A stretch of DNA of 64,000 nt from Chitinophaga pollutisoli (GTDB lineage Bacteria > Bacteroidota > Bacteroidia > Chitinophagales > Chitinophagaceae). Where the stretch lies: contig NZ_CP149822.1 of assembly GCF_038396755.1 (NCBI RefSeq), positions 3,038,001 through 3,102,000 on the forward strand. The letters are read 5' to 3'. Below the pieces are notes generated by a model, which was not told the DNA's origin, did no database searches, and saw only the letters and a list, made by a program, of their open reading frames with translations. The position numbers and the translations under genes were made by a program. Below, in pieces: positions 29,420 to 37,566 of the stretch (positions are counted from its first letter, which is position 1; the number at the start of each line of letters is the position of its first letter).

Positions 29420-29548
29420 GGATAAGATATGCATATCCTACAGATATCTTACCCATATCTTACCTATGTCTTACCTTTTAGCTATCCTGATAGAGGTAAG
29501 ATATGGGTAAGATATGGGTGGCTTATGGGTGGGATATAGGTAGGATAT
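29420..29548. repeat. Inverted tandem array of 11-bp repeats (consensus GGGTAAGATAT)
   Basis: From left to right there is one plus-orientation unit (GGATAAGATAT, 29420-29430), then four minus-orientation units in tandem (29433-29476), a 17-bp spacer (29477-29493), then five plus-orientation units in tandem (29494-29548). Units differ at one to four positions. Two units on each side form a perfect 22-bp inverted repeat (29444-29465 with 29494-29515) around a 28-nt loop, so transcripts or single strands could fold into a long hairpin. GATATGCATATC (29426-29437) and TTATCCG-TC-CGGATAA (29410-29425) add further palindromes. The 11-bp period is close to one helical turn. Function unknown. Confidence 0.85.
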
Positions 29549-29586
29549 CTATATAGTTCAGTGCAGGAAATGACCGTTTAAGGTTA

Positions 29587-29661
29587 CTATGCCCCGAATT
29601 TGCGGGAAGCTTTATAGTAGGGGGCGGGGGCACAATTCCGGAGGTTGTAATGATATGCAGC
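29587..29661 (-). pseudogene. Remnant of a second short-chain dehydrogenase 3' end
   Basis: Read on the minus strand, this segment encodes about 24 codons ending YNLRNCAPAPYYKASRKFGA and a stop. This is close to the C-terminus of the neighbouring intact gene, WWLRKWAPALYYHASRKLGR and stop. Upstream the similarity ends at an in-frame TAA. It looks like a decayed partial duplication of the end of the dehydrogenase gene at 29686-30486, or what remains of a paralogue deleted from this spot. Confidence 0.6.
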
Positions 29662-29685
29662 CGGTTAACGTGTTATTGCATGGTT

Positions 29686-30486
29686 TTATCTTCCCAACTT
29701 GCGGGAAGCGTGGTAATAGAGGGCGGGCGCCCATTTCCGGAGCCACCATAACCATTTTTCGGCGCGGGCGATCACGACATGGCGTTGTTTGCGTTCAATG
29801 GCGCGGATGATCTTCCTGGCACAAACAGCTGCCGGAATGCCTTTCTCCTGGGCTTTGTCCATTTGACCGTGGGGCTCGCCAGCACCGCGGAGAGCGTTCA
29901 GGGAAAATTGGGTCCGTATCCGGCCGGGGCTTACAATCGTGATATAAAACCCCGCTATCCCATGTTCCACTTGTAAGGACTCGAAATACCCCATCACGGC
30001 ATGTTTGGCGGCTGCGTACGCCGTGCGGCGCGGCACCCCCATGAGCCCCGCCATGCTTCCCGTCACCACTACATGCCCGCCATGCCGCCGGAAATATGGC
30101 AACAGGGCCTGCGTCAACAATACGGGTGCGAAAAAATCCAGCTCCATGATCTGGCGTAAGACATGCTCCGAAGTCTCCTCCGCGGTGGCGCGCTGGCCGA
30201 TTCCCGCGTTGTTGACCAGCATATCGATTTTCCCGTGAATAGCCAACGCTGCAGCCGCCAATGCAGCGATGCTTCCACCGGTGAGCTCCGCCGGCAGAAT
30301 AACCACCTGCCCGCTGCAACGGCCCTTCACTTTCGCTAATTCGCTTTCATTCCGGGAAGTCAGGATCAGCAAGGCGCCCATAGCAGACAATTGAACTGCC
30401 AAAGCCGCTCCGATGCCGGACGAAGCCCCCGTAATCCAGATAACTTTTTCACAGAAACTGGTCCTATTTTCACCCAAAGGGATCAT
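29686..30486 (-). CDS. Short-chain dehydrogenase/reductase
   Basis: A 266-aa classical SDR. The Rossmann motif is IWITGASSGIGAALAVQL (TGxxxGIG), followed by DMLVNNAGIG (NNAG), VTGSMAGLMG with the catalytic Ser, and Y-A-A-A-K in RRTAYAAAKHAVMGY; PGRIRTQF follows. The C-terminus is basic and Trp-rich (AEKWLWWLRKWAPALYYHAS), as in membrane-associated SDRs acting on lipid-like substrates. The substrate is unknown. It is divergent from the fucosidase gene across 47 bp. Confidence 0.85.
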   Translation of the reverse strand: MIPLGENRTSFCEKVIWITGASSGIGAALAVQLSAMGALLILTSRNESELAKVKGRCSGQVVILPAELTGGSIAALAAAALAIHGKIDMLVNNAGIGQRATAEETSEHVLRQIMELDFFAPVLLTQALLPYFRRHGGHVVVTGSMAGLMGVPRRTAYAAAKHAVMGYFESLQVEHGIAGFYITIVSPGRIRTQFSLNALRGAGEPHGQMDKAQEKGIPAAVCARKIIRAIERKQRHVVIARAEKWLWWLRKWAPALYYHASRKLGR

Positions 30487-30533
30487 ATGATGAAAGGTAT
30501 ACTTTTTTAAGTTCCTTTTCCTACTTTGGACAC

Positions 30534-32680
30534 ATGAAACGTCTTTTTTGTATCATAATGGGCTGTATCGGTTTATGGCAAACCGCATCAGCCCAGATAG
30601 AACCAACCGCACTTCAACAATGGCGCGACCGCAAATACTCCATGTTCATCCACTTCGGTGTTTATAGCAAACTGGGCGGCGTGTGGGAGAACAAGAAGAT
30701 CAGCCGCGGCCTCAGTGAACAGATCCGCGCGCATGCCGCCGGATTATATAACGACGCCTACGAAGAAGTGGCCCAGGGATTCAATCCCGACAAATGGAAC
30801 CCCGACAGCATCGCCACACTCGCCAAACGCGCGGGCATGGGCTCGGTGGTGATCACTTCCAAACACCACGATGGGTTCGCCCTGTGGGATTGCGCCTACA
30901 CGACGTTCAATATCATGGATGCCACACCCTACAAAAGAGATATCCTGAAAGAGCTGTCGGAAGCCTGCCGCCGCCAGGGCATCGCATTTGGACTGTACTT
31001 TTCACTGATCGACTGGCACTTCCCTCCGGCGATGCCTATTTCCGGCAGCAACTCCGACTCTATTCCTCCCGCACACCATACTTACAACCTGCAGCAGATC
31101 ACCGAACTGCTCACGAAATACGGTCCGGTTTCCGAGCTTTGGTTCGACATGGGCCAGATGACCCGGCAGCAAAGCGAGGAAATGCGGGCGTTGGTGCATA
31201 AGCTCCAACCCAATTGCATGATCGGCAGCCGTATCGGCAACAACCAGGGCGACTTCACCGTGATGGGCGACAACCAGGAACCCGACTACATCATCGGCGT
31301 ACCCTGGCAAAGCCCGGCATCTTTTTCCACGAAACCTGGGGATACCGTTCCTGGCAGGAGCGCGGCGATATCAACGCCAAGATCCGCGAAAAACTGACGA
31401 GCCTCGTGAAAGTGGCCTCCCGCGGCGGGAACTTCCTGCTGAACATCGGGCCCAAAGGCGACGGCTCCGTTGTTGCATTCGAACGCGACGTACTGCTCTC
31501 GATCGGCCAGTGGCTGGATGCACACCGCGAAGCTATTTACGGCACACAACCCGATCCCTTCCACGTCCCCTTTGCCTGGGGCAGCATCACCAGCCGGCCG
31601 GACAAATTGTACCTGCATCTCATGAACCGCCCGGCGGATAACACCATCTTCCTACCCGGCCTGAAAGGCAAAGTAACCTCCGCCCGTATCATGAATGCAC
31701 CCACTTCCGTCAAATACACCACTGGAAAAGACGGCCTACGCATCCAGCTACCGGCCGGCCTCGACATGAGCGGCCTCTTCCCGGTTGTGGAGATCACACT
31801 GTCCGGCGGCTACACGGTGCCCCCGGCCAACATCCGCCCCCTGGCAAAAGGGCTCATCCTGGATAACGCCAACGCGTTTCCCTACTTCAGCAACGCCACC
31901 ATCGATTATAACACCAGCTTCACCAGTACGATCAGAAACGCCTGGGCGCTGGAGCCCCAACGCAGCGGTGCCTTCCGCCCCATACTGACCTTCACCGAAG
32001 AGGAAAAAGGCCGTACGATCAACCTGCAACTGGGCAACCGCACCACGCCCGTCCGGCTCGAAGGCGGCACTTCCTTCCAACTGCAGAACGATGTTGCCAC
32101 ATTGCAACGTGGCCCCATCCACATCCTGGGCCCCCTATTCTCCGGCCCCGGCGGAACACACGGCTCCCTCGCGCAGGTAGAACTCTCCCAACCCTGGCCT
32201 AACAAAGACGGCAAGGTATGGACCGCGCACCCCGAATGGAAGAACGGAACAACATACTACATCGACACCAAACGCCCAGCCGGCGCCATGACCGCCCATT
32301 ACCTCCTCCAGGAGATCACCGCTCCATCCACACAGCAAGTGCTGGTGAAGTTCACAAGCGGCGACGGCATCATGGTTTTCCTCAATGGCAAACAGCTCCT
32401 CATCCAAAATAATCCTTATCGCAAGGAAAGTCTGGATCACTATGTATTATTGCCTTTGGAGGCCGGTAAAAACCAACTGACGGTGAAACTGTTCAACTAT
32501 TTCCTGAACACCGTTCCTTTCAATATCGATTTCAATATCCCCCAGATCGGATATCGCCTCAATCTGCCGGAAACCCGCATGCAGAAAGGCGCCTACTTCC
32601 CCGTTACCTGGCAACTGCATCGCCCCTCCACTCCGCATGATGAGATGGGACTTCCCAATCTGAAACTGTCCTTCGAATAA
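30534..32680 (+). CDS. Alpha-L-fucosidase, glycoside hydrolase family 29, frameshifted
   Basis: Secreted glycosidase releasing alpha-linked L-fucose. It has a signal peptide (MKRLFCIIMGCIGLWQTASA). The (beta/alpha)8 catalytic domain has SMFIHFGVYS, KHHDGFALWD (110-119) and ELWFDMGQ, in which Asp205 is the expected nucleophile. The frame breaks at a T5 run (31322-31326). One added T gives SFFHETWGYRSWQERGDINA, then the family's GGNFLLNIGPKGDG, and the frame runs on to 32680: 715 aa in all, with beta-sandwich-like C-terminal domains. Probably a homopolymer miscall. The gene lies near a locus that makes GDP-fucose. Confidence 0.88.
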
Positions 32681-32704
32681 CGTGAACCTGACGCTCAAAT
32701 AACC

Positions 32705-32737
32705 AAGGCCGGCGCTATGAATGCCCGGCCTTTTTCT
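32705..32737. terminator. Rho-independent terminator after the fucosidase gene
   Basis: An 8-bp perfect stem, AAGGCCGG / CCGGCCTT (32705-32712 with 32725-32732), with a 12-nt loop, is followed by a T-rich tract on the plus strand. It lies 25 nt after the fucosidase stop and covers the 3' end of the convergent HTH gene. Confidence 0.75.
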
Positions 32738-33098
32738 TTACACCCCAGGCCCTCACGCCGATTGCATTCCGAACAGATACCCGCGCCACTTCCTCCAGGT
32801 AACCTTCCCGTATAAAACGCATCCGCTTCCGGCCGAAGATCGTCCTGTTCCATTGCTCCGCCGGAATCAGTGCGTTGGAATGCAATTCCAGCTTATAAAA
32901 GATGCCATTCTCCGGTAATATTTCGTTTTTCATCAAGGCTTCCAGCAACGCAACCGGCTCATCGATCTCCGACGCGATCTGTTGCACCGGCCTGTCCATA
33001 CGCTCCATGTACTCCTTCAGAAAATGGCCGAACGTCAGCTGCTGCCGGAAAACGTTGTTACGGAGGTACTGGTCAATCTGCCAGCGGAGGTAGTTCAT
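32715..33098 (-). CDS. Helix-turn-helix protein, antitoxin-like
   Basis: A 127-aa protein with an XRE-like HTH: FGHFLKEYMERMDRPVQQIA, then EIDEPVALLEALMKN and YKLELHSNALIPAEQW. The order (helix, turn, second helix, then RLE-HS-like and P-x-W blocks) is that of HigA-like antitoxins and related Bacteroidota regulators. The start is set at the ATG preceded by GAGG five nt upstream; the frame stays open to 33278, but the extra 60 codons are AT-rich and unlike the neighbours' codon use. It follows the GNAT-like gene in the same direction. Role as antitoxin or autoregulator is inferred from order and fold only. Confidence 0.65.
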   Translation of the reverse strand: MNYLRWQIDQYLRNNVFRQQLTFGHFLKEYMERMDRPVQQIASEIDEPVALLEALMKNEILPENGIFYKLELHSNALIPAEQWNRTIFGRKRMRFIREGYLEEVARVSVRNAIGVRAWGVKKKAGHS

Positions 33099-33323
33099 TT
33101 TTACCTCGAGCAGTCTAGGACAGTTTTCCTTTTCCTTGTCATTTATTCTCCATTTCCAAATCATATCTGAACACTCATACTGCTCCTTTTTTGTCCGCCT
33201 TACAGGCACCACATGGTGTTCCCAATAGCGGCTTTCGGCTCTCTTCAATTTTTTTGATCTTTTAAGCTGCTTTCTCATAAATAAACAGATATTGGTTAAT
33301 CATTTCTTTTAGCGCATCTTCTT

Positions 33324-33746
33324 CTAACGCGAGAAACATACCTTCACCTTCATTCCATATTTGTCCATATAATGCTGACCCAGGACCGTTTTAGGTCTCA
33401 ACATCACCATCGCGTCTTTTCCATGTTCCAGGTAGCATTTATAACAGGCATAGGCCAATAAACAACCCGGAATCCGGTCATAGATTTTATTTCTCCCGAT
33501 GTTTTCCTTCGAGCTCGATAACAATTCTACTTCTATAATTTCTTCAGCTGGAAAATGCTTCAGCTTCATGGCGCCGAGGATATCATTATCCACTTCGAGG
33601 CGCAGCATATAGGCCTCCGCAGTGCGCTTGTACACACGCCGGTTGAAAGAATACCGGTGCTTCGTCAGCAGCCGGAAATCCTTGCTGCCAGCGATTTCTA
33701 TATAAGTTGGTTTTTCCTCGCCTGTTGAAATTTTCTGAACGATCAT
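33324..33746 (-). CDS. GNAT-fold-like small protein, possible toxin partner
   Basis: A 140-aa protein of unknown function. The C-terminal half (RIPGCLLAYACYKCYLEHGK, then MLRPKTVLGQHYMDKYGMKV) resembles the end of a GNAT acyltransferase fold, in which a strand-helix pair leads to a Y-x-x-x-YGM segment. The acetyl-CoA pyrophosphate loop (Q/R-x-x-G-x-G/A) is not clear, so catalysis is doubtful. It lies upstream of an HTH gene in a toxin-antitoxin-like layout, and its base composition is more AT-rich than its neighbours. Alternatives are an acyltransferase-like sensor or a mobile-element accessory gene. Confidence 0.6.
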   Translation of the reverse strand: MIVQKISTGEEKPTYIEIAGSKDFRLLTKHRYSFNRRVYKRTAEAYMLRLEVDNDILGAMKLKHFPAEEIIEVELLSSSKENIGRNKIYDRIPGCLLAYACYKCYLEHGKDAMVMLRPKTVLGQHYMDKYGMKVKVCFSR

Positions 33747-33781
33747 GCTCCCAATGTAGCGGAAAAAAGAGCACGAAAATG

Positions 33782-33802
33782 AAAATGGCGGCTTGCCATT
33801 TT
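33782..33802. terminator. Hairpin after the hflX-Rieske unit, probable terminator
   Basis: A perfect 8-bp stem, AAAATGGC / GCCATTTT, with a 5-nt loop is followed on both strands by T-rich sequence. On the minus strand it lies 55 nt after the Rieske stop and 36 nt before the GNAT-like start, so it separates the two transcription units. Confidence 0.55.
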
Positions 33803-33818
33803 ATTCATTTTTAGAGAG

Positions 33819-33830
33819 GGTATATATACC
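33819..33830. promoter_or_regulatory. 12-bp perfect palindrome GGTATATATACC
   Basis: The palindrome lies 73 bp upstream of the GNAT-like gene, which is followed by an HTH gene. Such positions are often bound by an autoregulating HTH protein. It also precedes the hairpin at 33782-33802, so it may not be in the functional promoter. Nothing else supports binding. Confidence 0.3.
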
Positions 33831-33856
33831 TGTTTGGGGTGAAAAACGTGGAAAAA

Positions 33857-34201
33857 TTACCAGCTGAGCCAGCTTTTTTCCATGCCGATATACAGGCCGT
33901 CGTCGCGGCGTTCAATAGGGTAAGTGCGGAGGTAAAAACCCTCGCCACTGGAATTATATCCGTTCCGTAACGCAAATTTGTAACGGTGAAGGGGGCACAC
34001 CACATTCCCACGGTCATCCAAAAAACCGTCGGACATAACGCCCCCCGCATGCGGACACTTATAAGCAAAAGCATACAACTCGCCCCCGTGGCGCGCCACG
34101 CAAATCTTTTTCCCGTTCACTTCCTGCACCGTAATGCGGGACTCCTCCGCCACCAGGTCATCCGCGCCGGCCATCCGGTACCAGTTGTATTGCTTCGCCA
34201 T
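33857..34201 (-). CDS. Rieske-type [2Fe-2S] ferredoxin
   Basis: A 114-aa soluble protein. The Rieske motifs C-P-H-A-G-G (Cys49, His51) and C-P-L-H-R (Cys69, His72) give the two-Cys, two-His ligand set. No signal peptide or membrane helix is seen, so this is a ferredoxin-like electron carrier of the dioxygenase type, not a cytochrome bc1 subunit. No oxygenase partner lies nearby. The start overlaps the hflX stop by 1 nt, so the two are co-transcribed. Confidence 0.88.
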   Translation of the reverse strand: MAKQYNWYRMAGADDLVAEESRITVQEVNGKKICVARHGGELYAFAYKCPHAGGVMSDGFLDDRGNVVCPLHRYKFALRNGYNSSGEGFYLRTYPIERRDDGLYIGMEKSWLSW

Positions 34202-35391
34202 TAATAGAAAAATTCGGATTTATAGGGATAACGCTCCCGGTATAATTGCATCACCTTATCCATAATCGTTTTACGCAGTTCCTCGATGTTCCGGCGCTCC
34301 GTCGCGGAAATGAATACGCAATTCCCGTTCGAACGATGCTGCCAGCTTTCTTTCAACTGGTTCAGGATGTCGTTTTTCACATCTTCCGTCAACCATTCGT
34401 CAAAAGTCTGCTTTTCGTACAAATCCATCTTGTTGAAGATGAGTATGGTCGGCTTGTCCAGCGATTTCAACTCGGTCAGCGTCCTGTTCACCACCTCGAT
34501 CTGGTCTTCGTACTGCGGATGGCTGATATCCACCACATGCATAAGGATATCGCTCTCCCGGACTTCGTCCAGCGTGGATTTGAAGCTCTCCACCAAATGG
34601 TGCGGCAACTTACGGATGAAACCTACCGTATCGCTCAGCAAAAAGGGCGTCTGCTCAAACACGACCTTTCGTGTGGTAGTGTCCAGTGTGGCGAAGAGCT
34701 TATTCTCCGCGAATACCTCGCTTTTGCTGAGGAGGTTCATGATCGTGCTCTTGCCCACATTCGTATAACCCACCAGGGCCACCCGGATGAGCTCCCCGCG
34801 GTCTTTCCGCTGGGTGAGGGCCTGCTTGTCGATTTCGGCAAGGCGCTTGCGGAGCAGGGAAATCTTGTCCTTCACGATACGGCGGTCCGTCTCGATCTCC
34901 GTTTCACCAGGCCCCCTCATCCCGATACCCCCTTTTTGCCTTTCCAGGTGCGTCCACATACCGCGGAGGCGGGGCAGGATATATTGATATTGCGCCAGCT
35001 CCACCTGCACCTTGGCCTGGGCCGTCCGGGCGCGCCGGGCGAATATGTCGAGGATCAGGTCGCTCCGGTCGATCACCTTCACCTTCAGCTCTTTCTGGAT
35101 ATTGGATATCTGGGAGCCGGTCAGCTCGTCGTCGAAGATCACCAGCTGGATGTCTTTCCCGGCCACATACTGCCGTACTTCCTCCAGCTTGCCCTTCCCG
35201 ATAAAAGTAGCCCTGTCGGGGTGCGGCAGCCGCTGGGTGAAGCGCTTCACCGCCGTGGCGCCGGCCGTTTCGGCCAGAAATGCCAGCTCGTCCAGGTACT
35301 CCTGTACCTGGGGCTCCGTTTGCTCCTTGTGGATCAGTCCAATCAGCACGGCACGTTCGTCCGCTGATACTACCTGTGTTTTCTCAATCAA
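34201..35391 (-). CDS. hflX: Ribosome-associated GTPase HflX
   Basis: A 396-aa GTPase that binds 50S subunits and helps split or rescue stalled ribosomes under stress. The N-terminal HflX domain has ATFIGKGKLEEV (61-72) and VIFDDELTGSQ. A coiled linker with RRARTAQAKVQVELAQYQYILPRL in outline follows, then GGIGMRGPGETEIETDRR (154-171). The G domain has GYTNVGKS (208-215), DTVGF (254-258) and NKMD. The length is typical. It precedes the Rieske gene and has a TAnnTTTG element 20 bp upstream. Confidence 0.95.
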   Translation of the reverse strand: MIEKTQVVSADERAVLIGLIHKEQTEPQVQEYLDELAFLAETAGATAVKRFTQRLPHPDRATFIGKGKLEEVRQYVAGKDIQLVIFDDELTGSQISNIQKELKVKVIDRSDLILDIFARRARTAQAKVQVELAQYQYILPRLRGMWTHLERQKGGIGMRGPGETEIETDRRIVKDKISLLRKRLAEIDKQALTQRKDRGELIRVALVGYTNVGKSTIMNLLSKSEVFAENKLFATLDTTTRKVVFEQTPFLLSDTVGFIRKLPHHLVESFKSTLDEVRESDILMHVVDISHPQYEDQIEVVNRTLTELKSLDKPTILIFNKMDLYEKQTFDEWLTEDVKNDILNQLKESWQHRSNGNCVFISATERRNIEELRKTIMDKVMQLYRERYPYKSEFFY

Positions 35392-35410
35392 AATGCTTAC
35401 AGAATTTGTG

Positions 35411-35418
35411 CAAAGTTA
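35411..35418 (-). promoter_or_regulatory. Bacteroidota -7 promoter element for hflX
   Basis: On the minus strand TAACTTTG matches the TAnnTTTG -7 consensus exactly, 20 bp upstream of the hflX start. No clear TTTG lies at the usual -33 spacing. It is in a 101-bp divergent region shared with the S9 peptidase gene. Confidence 0.4.
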
Positions 35419-35492
35419 ATGAATTCGACCGGCGTCCGGCATGAGGCTAAATTTTCCTACATTTATGCCTCACCACAACAAAATCTGATCCA

Positions 35493-37502
35493 ATGCGTAA
35501 AACATTCCTGTTAGCAGGTATTTTATTCATTCAACAAGGCATGGCACAACAAACAATGACGCCCGAGCTGCTCTGGAAGCTCGGTAGGGTTGGCGGCGAA
35601 ACAGTGCTGGAGGATGGAACCGTCGTTTTTGGCGTTTCCCGGTACAACCTGGAAGAAAATAAAAGCGAACGGAACCTCTGGACCATCCCCCTCACCGGCG
35701 GCGCTCCCCGGCAGCTGACTTCCACTCCCGGCGGCGAATCTTTCGTTAAAGCCCTCCCCGGCGGTAAAATCCTCTACAGCCACAAAGGCCAGCTCTGGGA
35801 AATGGATAAAGACGGGGCTAACCCGGTACAAAAAACCAATGTCGAAGGCGGGCTCCAAAATATCCGCATCTCGCCCGACGGCAAGCATATCCTCTTCTCC
35901 CGCGAGGTGGAAATGGAAAAAGTGCTGGCGAAAGACAAATACGCAGATCTTCCCAAAGCCAACGCGCACATCTACACGAACCTGAATTACCGCCACTGGG
36001 ATACCTGGGAAGACGGAAAATACAACCACATCTTCTACGCCACTTTCGATGCCGCCACCGGCAACGTAGGCACCCCGACGGACATCATGCCCGGCGAGCC
36101 GTTCGATTGCCCACAGATGCCCTTCGGCGGCACGGAAGACTTCATCTGGAGCCCCGACGGCAGCCAGATCATCTATGTCTGCAAAAAGAAACACGGCAAG
36201 GAATACGCCGTAAGCACCAATACCGACATCTACCGCTACACCCTCGCCACCAAACAAACCGAAAACCTTTCCGAAGACATGAACGGCTACGACGTGGCGC
36301 CGCAATTCAGCGCCGACGGGAAGAAACTGCTCTGGCACAGCATGGCCAGCGACGGATTTGAGGCGGACAAAAACGATATTATCGTGCTGGAACTGGCTTC
36401 CGGCAAGAAAAACAACCTCACCGCGAAATGGGACGGCACCGTAGCCTCCGCCCGGTTCGCCGCGGATAACAAAACCATCCTCTTCCTGGCCGTTACCAAA
36501 GGCACCGAGCAGGTATTCACGATTCCGGTAGCCGGCGGCGCGGTAAAACAGCTGACCAAGGGCCAGTTCGACATCAACGGGATCGTTGGGCAGCACGGGC
36601 AAACGCTCGTGGTAAGCCGGACGGACATGAACCATGCCGCCGAATTGTTCACCGTTAGCCTGAAAGACGGCGCTGTGGCGCCCATTACACAGGTGAACAA
36701 TGATATTTACAGCAGCCTGAAAATGAGTAAAGTGTCCGAGCGCTGGATCAAAACCACCGACGGCAAAGACATGCTCGCCTGGGTGATTTACCCGCCCGAC
36801 TTCGACCCGAACAAAAAATACCCGACGCTGCTCTATTGCCAGGGCGGGCCGCAAAGCGCGCTGAGCCAGTTTTACTCCTTCCGCTGGAACTTCCAGCTGA
36901 TGGCGGCGCAGGGCTACATCGTGGTCGCGCCAAACCGCCGCGGGATGCCCGGCCATGGCGTGAAATGGAATGCCGATATCAGCAAAGACTGGGGCGGCCA
37001 ACCCATCCGCGACTATCTTTCCGCCATCGACGACCTGGCGAAAGAACCGTATGTGGACAAATCCCGCCTCGGCGCGGTGGGCGCCAGCTACGGCGGATAT
37101 TCGGTGTTCATGCTGGCGGGCGTACACGAAAAAAGGTTCAAATCCTTCATCGCGCACGACGGTCTTTTCGACCTGCGCAGCTGGTACGGTACCACCGAAG
37201 AGCTGTGGTTCGCCAACTGGGACATCGGCGCGTATTGGGATAATGCCAACGCCAAATCCTACGAGCAGTTTAATCCTTCCAGCCTCGTGAACAAGTGGGA
37301 CACGCCGATCATGATCGTACAGGGCGGCATCGACTTCCGCGTAGGGATCGAGCAGGGGCTGCAGGCCTTCCAGGCAGCGCAGCTGAAGGGTATAAAAAGC
37401 AAGCTGGTATATTTCCCGGAAGAAAACCACTGGGTGCTGGGCGCGCAGAACGCTATCACCTGGCAGCGTGAATTTTTCGGCTGGCTGAAGGAAACATTAT
37501 AA
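35493..37502 (+). CDS. Prolyl-oligopeptidase-family S9 peptidase
   Basis: A 669-aa secreted or periplasmic serine peptidase. A signal peptide (MRKTFLLAGILFIQQGMA) is followed by a beta-propeller of WD40-like PD40 repeats (about 30-420; for example IRISPDGKHILFS and IWSPDGSQIIYVC). The C-terminal alpha/beta-hydrolase domain has the nucleophile Ser532 in GASYGGYS, Asp614 in GGIDFRVG and His646 in EENHWV. It is a DPP/acylaminoacyl-peptidase-like enzyme that cuts short peptides; specificity cannot be told. A strong terminator follows. Confidence 0.92.
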   Translation: MRKTFLLAGILFIQQGMAQQTMTPELLWKLGRVGGETVLEDGTVVFGVSRYNLEENKSERNLWTIPLTGGAPRQLTSTPGGESFVKALPGGKILYSHKGQLWEMDKDGANPVQKTNVEGGLQNIRISPDGKHILFSREVEMEKVLAKDKYADLPKANAHIYTNLNYRHWDTWEDGKYNHIFYATFDAATGNVGTPTDIMPGEPFDCPQMPFGGTEDFIWSPDGSQIIYVCKKKHGKEYAVSTNTDIYRYTLATKQTENLSEDMNGYDVAPQFSADGKKLLWHSMASDGFEADKNDIIVLELASGKKNNLTAKWDGTVASARFAADNKTILFLAVTKGTEQVFTIPVAGGAVKQLTKGQFDINGIVGQHGQTLVVSRTDMNHAAELFTVSLKDGAVAPITQVNNDIYSSLKMSKVSERWIKTTDGKDMLAWVIYPPDFDPNKKYPTLLYCQGGPQSALSQFYSFRWNFQLMAAQGYIVVAPNRRGMPGHGVKWNADISKDWGGQPIRDYLSAIDDLAKEPYVDKSRLGAVGASYGGYSVFMLAGVHEKRFKSFIAHDGLFDLRSWYGTTEELWFANWDIGAYWDNANAKSYEQFNPSSLVNKWDTPIMIVQGGIDFRVGIEQGLQAFQAAQLKGIKSKLVYFPEENHWVLGAQNAITWQREFFGWLKETL

Positions 37503-37516
37503 GATCTTTTAAATAG

Positions 37517-37545
37517 ACAGCGGCCCCCGTGGCCGCTGTTTTCAT
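37517..37545 (+). terminator. Rho-independent terminator after the S9 peptidase gene
   Basis: A perfect 9-bp stem, ACAGCGGCC / GGCCGCTGT (37517-37525 with 37531-37539), with a 5-nt loop is followed by TTTTCATTTT. It lies 14 nt after the stop and 22 nt before the next ATG, so the hydratase gene needs its own promoter or read-through. Confidence 0.8.
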
Positions 37546-37566
37546 TTTATCGCAAAAAACCATTCC

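Larger units (their letters stand above)
29180..29685. other. 506-bp intergenic region with repeats and a gene remnant
   Basis: This stretch between the start of wzi and the end of the dehydrogenase gene has no convincing gene. Short open frames at 29222-29481 show no recognisable protein. It contains a dense set of 11-bp repeats (29420-29548) and a remnant of a dehydrogenase 3' end (29587-29661). The first 240 bp presumably holds the wzi promoter; no exact TAnnTTTG box was seen there. Confidence 0.6.

Noticed and set aside
29222..29481. Open frames of 66-67 codons upstream of wzi
   Set aside because: They show no recognisable protein features, overlap the repeat array in part and have no ribosome-binding signal; more likely chance frames.
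29420..29548. CRISPR array
   Set aside because: Repeats are 11 bp, contiguous without spacers, and occur in both orientations; there are no cas genes.
33099..33278. 60-codon N-terminal extension of the HTH protein
   Set aside because: AT-rich codon use unlike the core, a GAGG signal before the internal ATG, and the HTH protein family pattern starts at the internal Met.
35523..37430. 635-codon minus-strand frame opposite the S9 peptidase
   Set aside because: It is an antisense shadow of a clear peptidase with signal peptide, propeller and catalytic triad; GC-rich third positions keep the opposite frame open.
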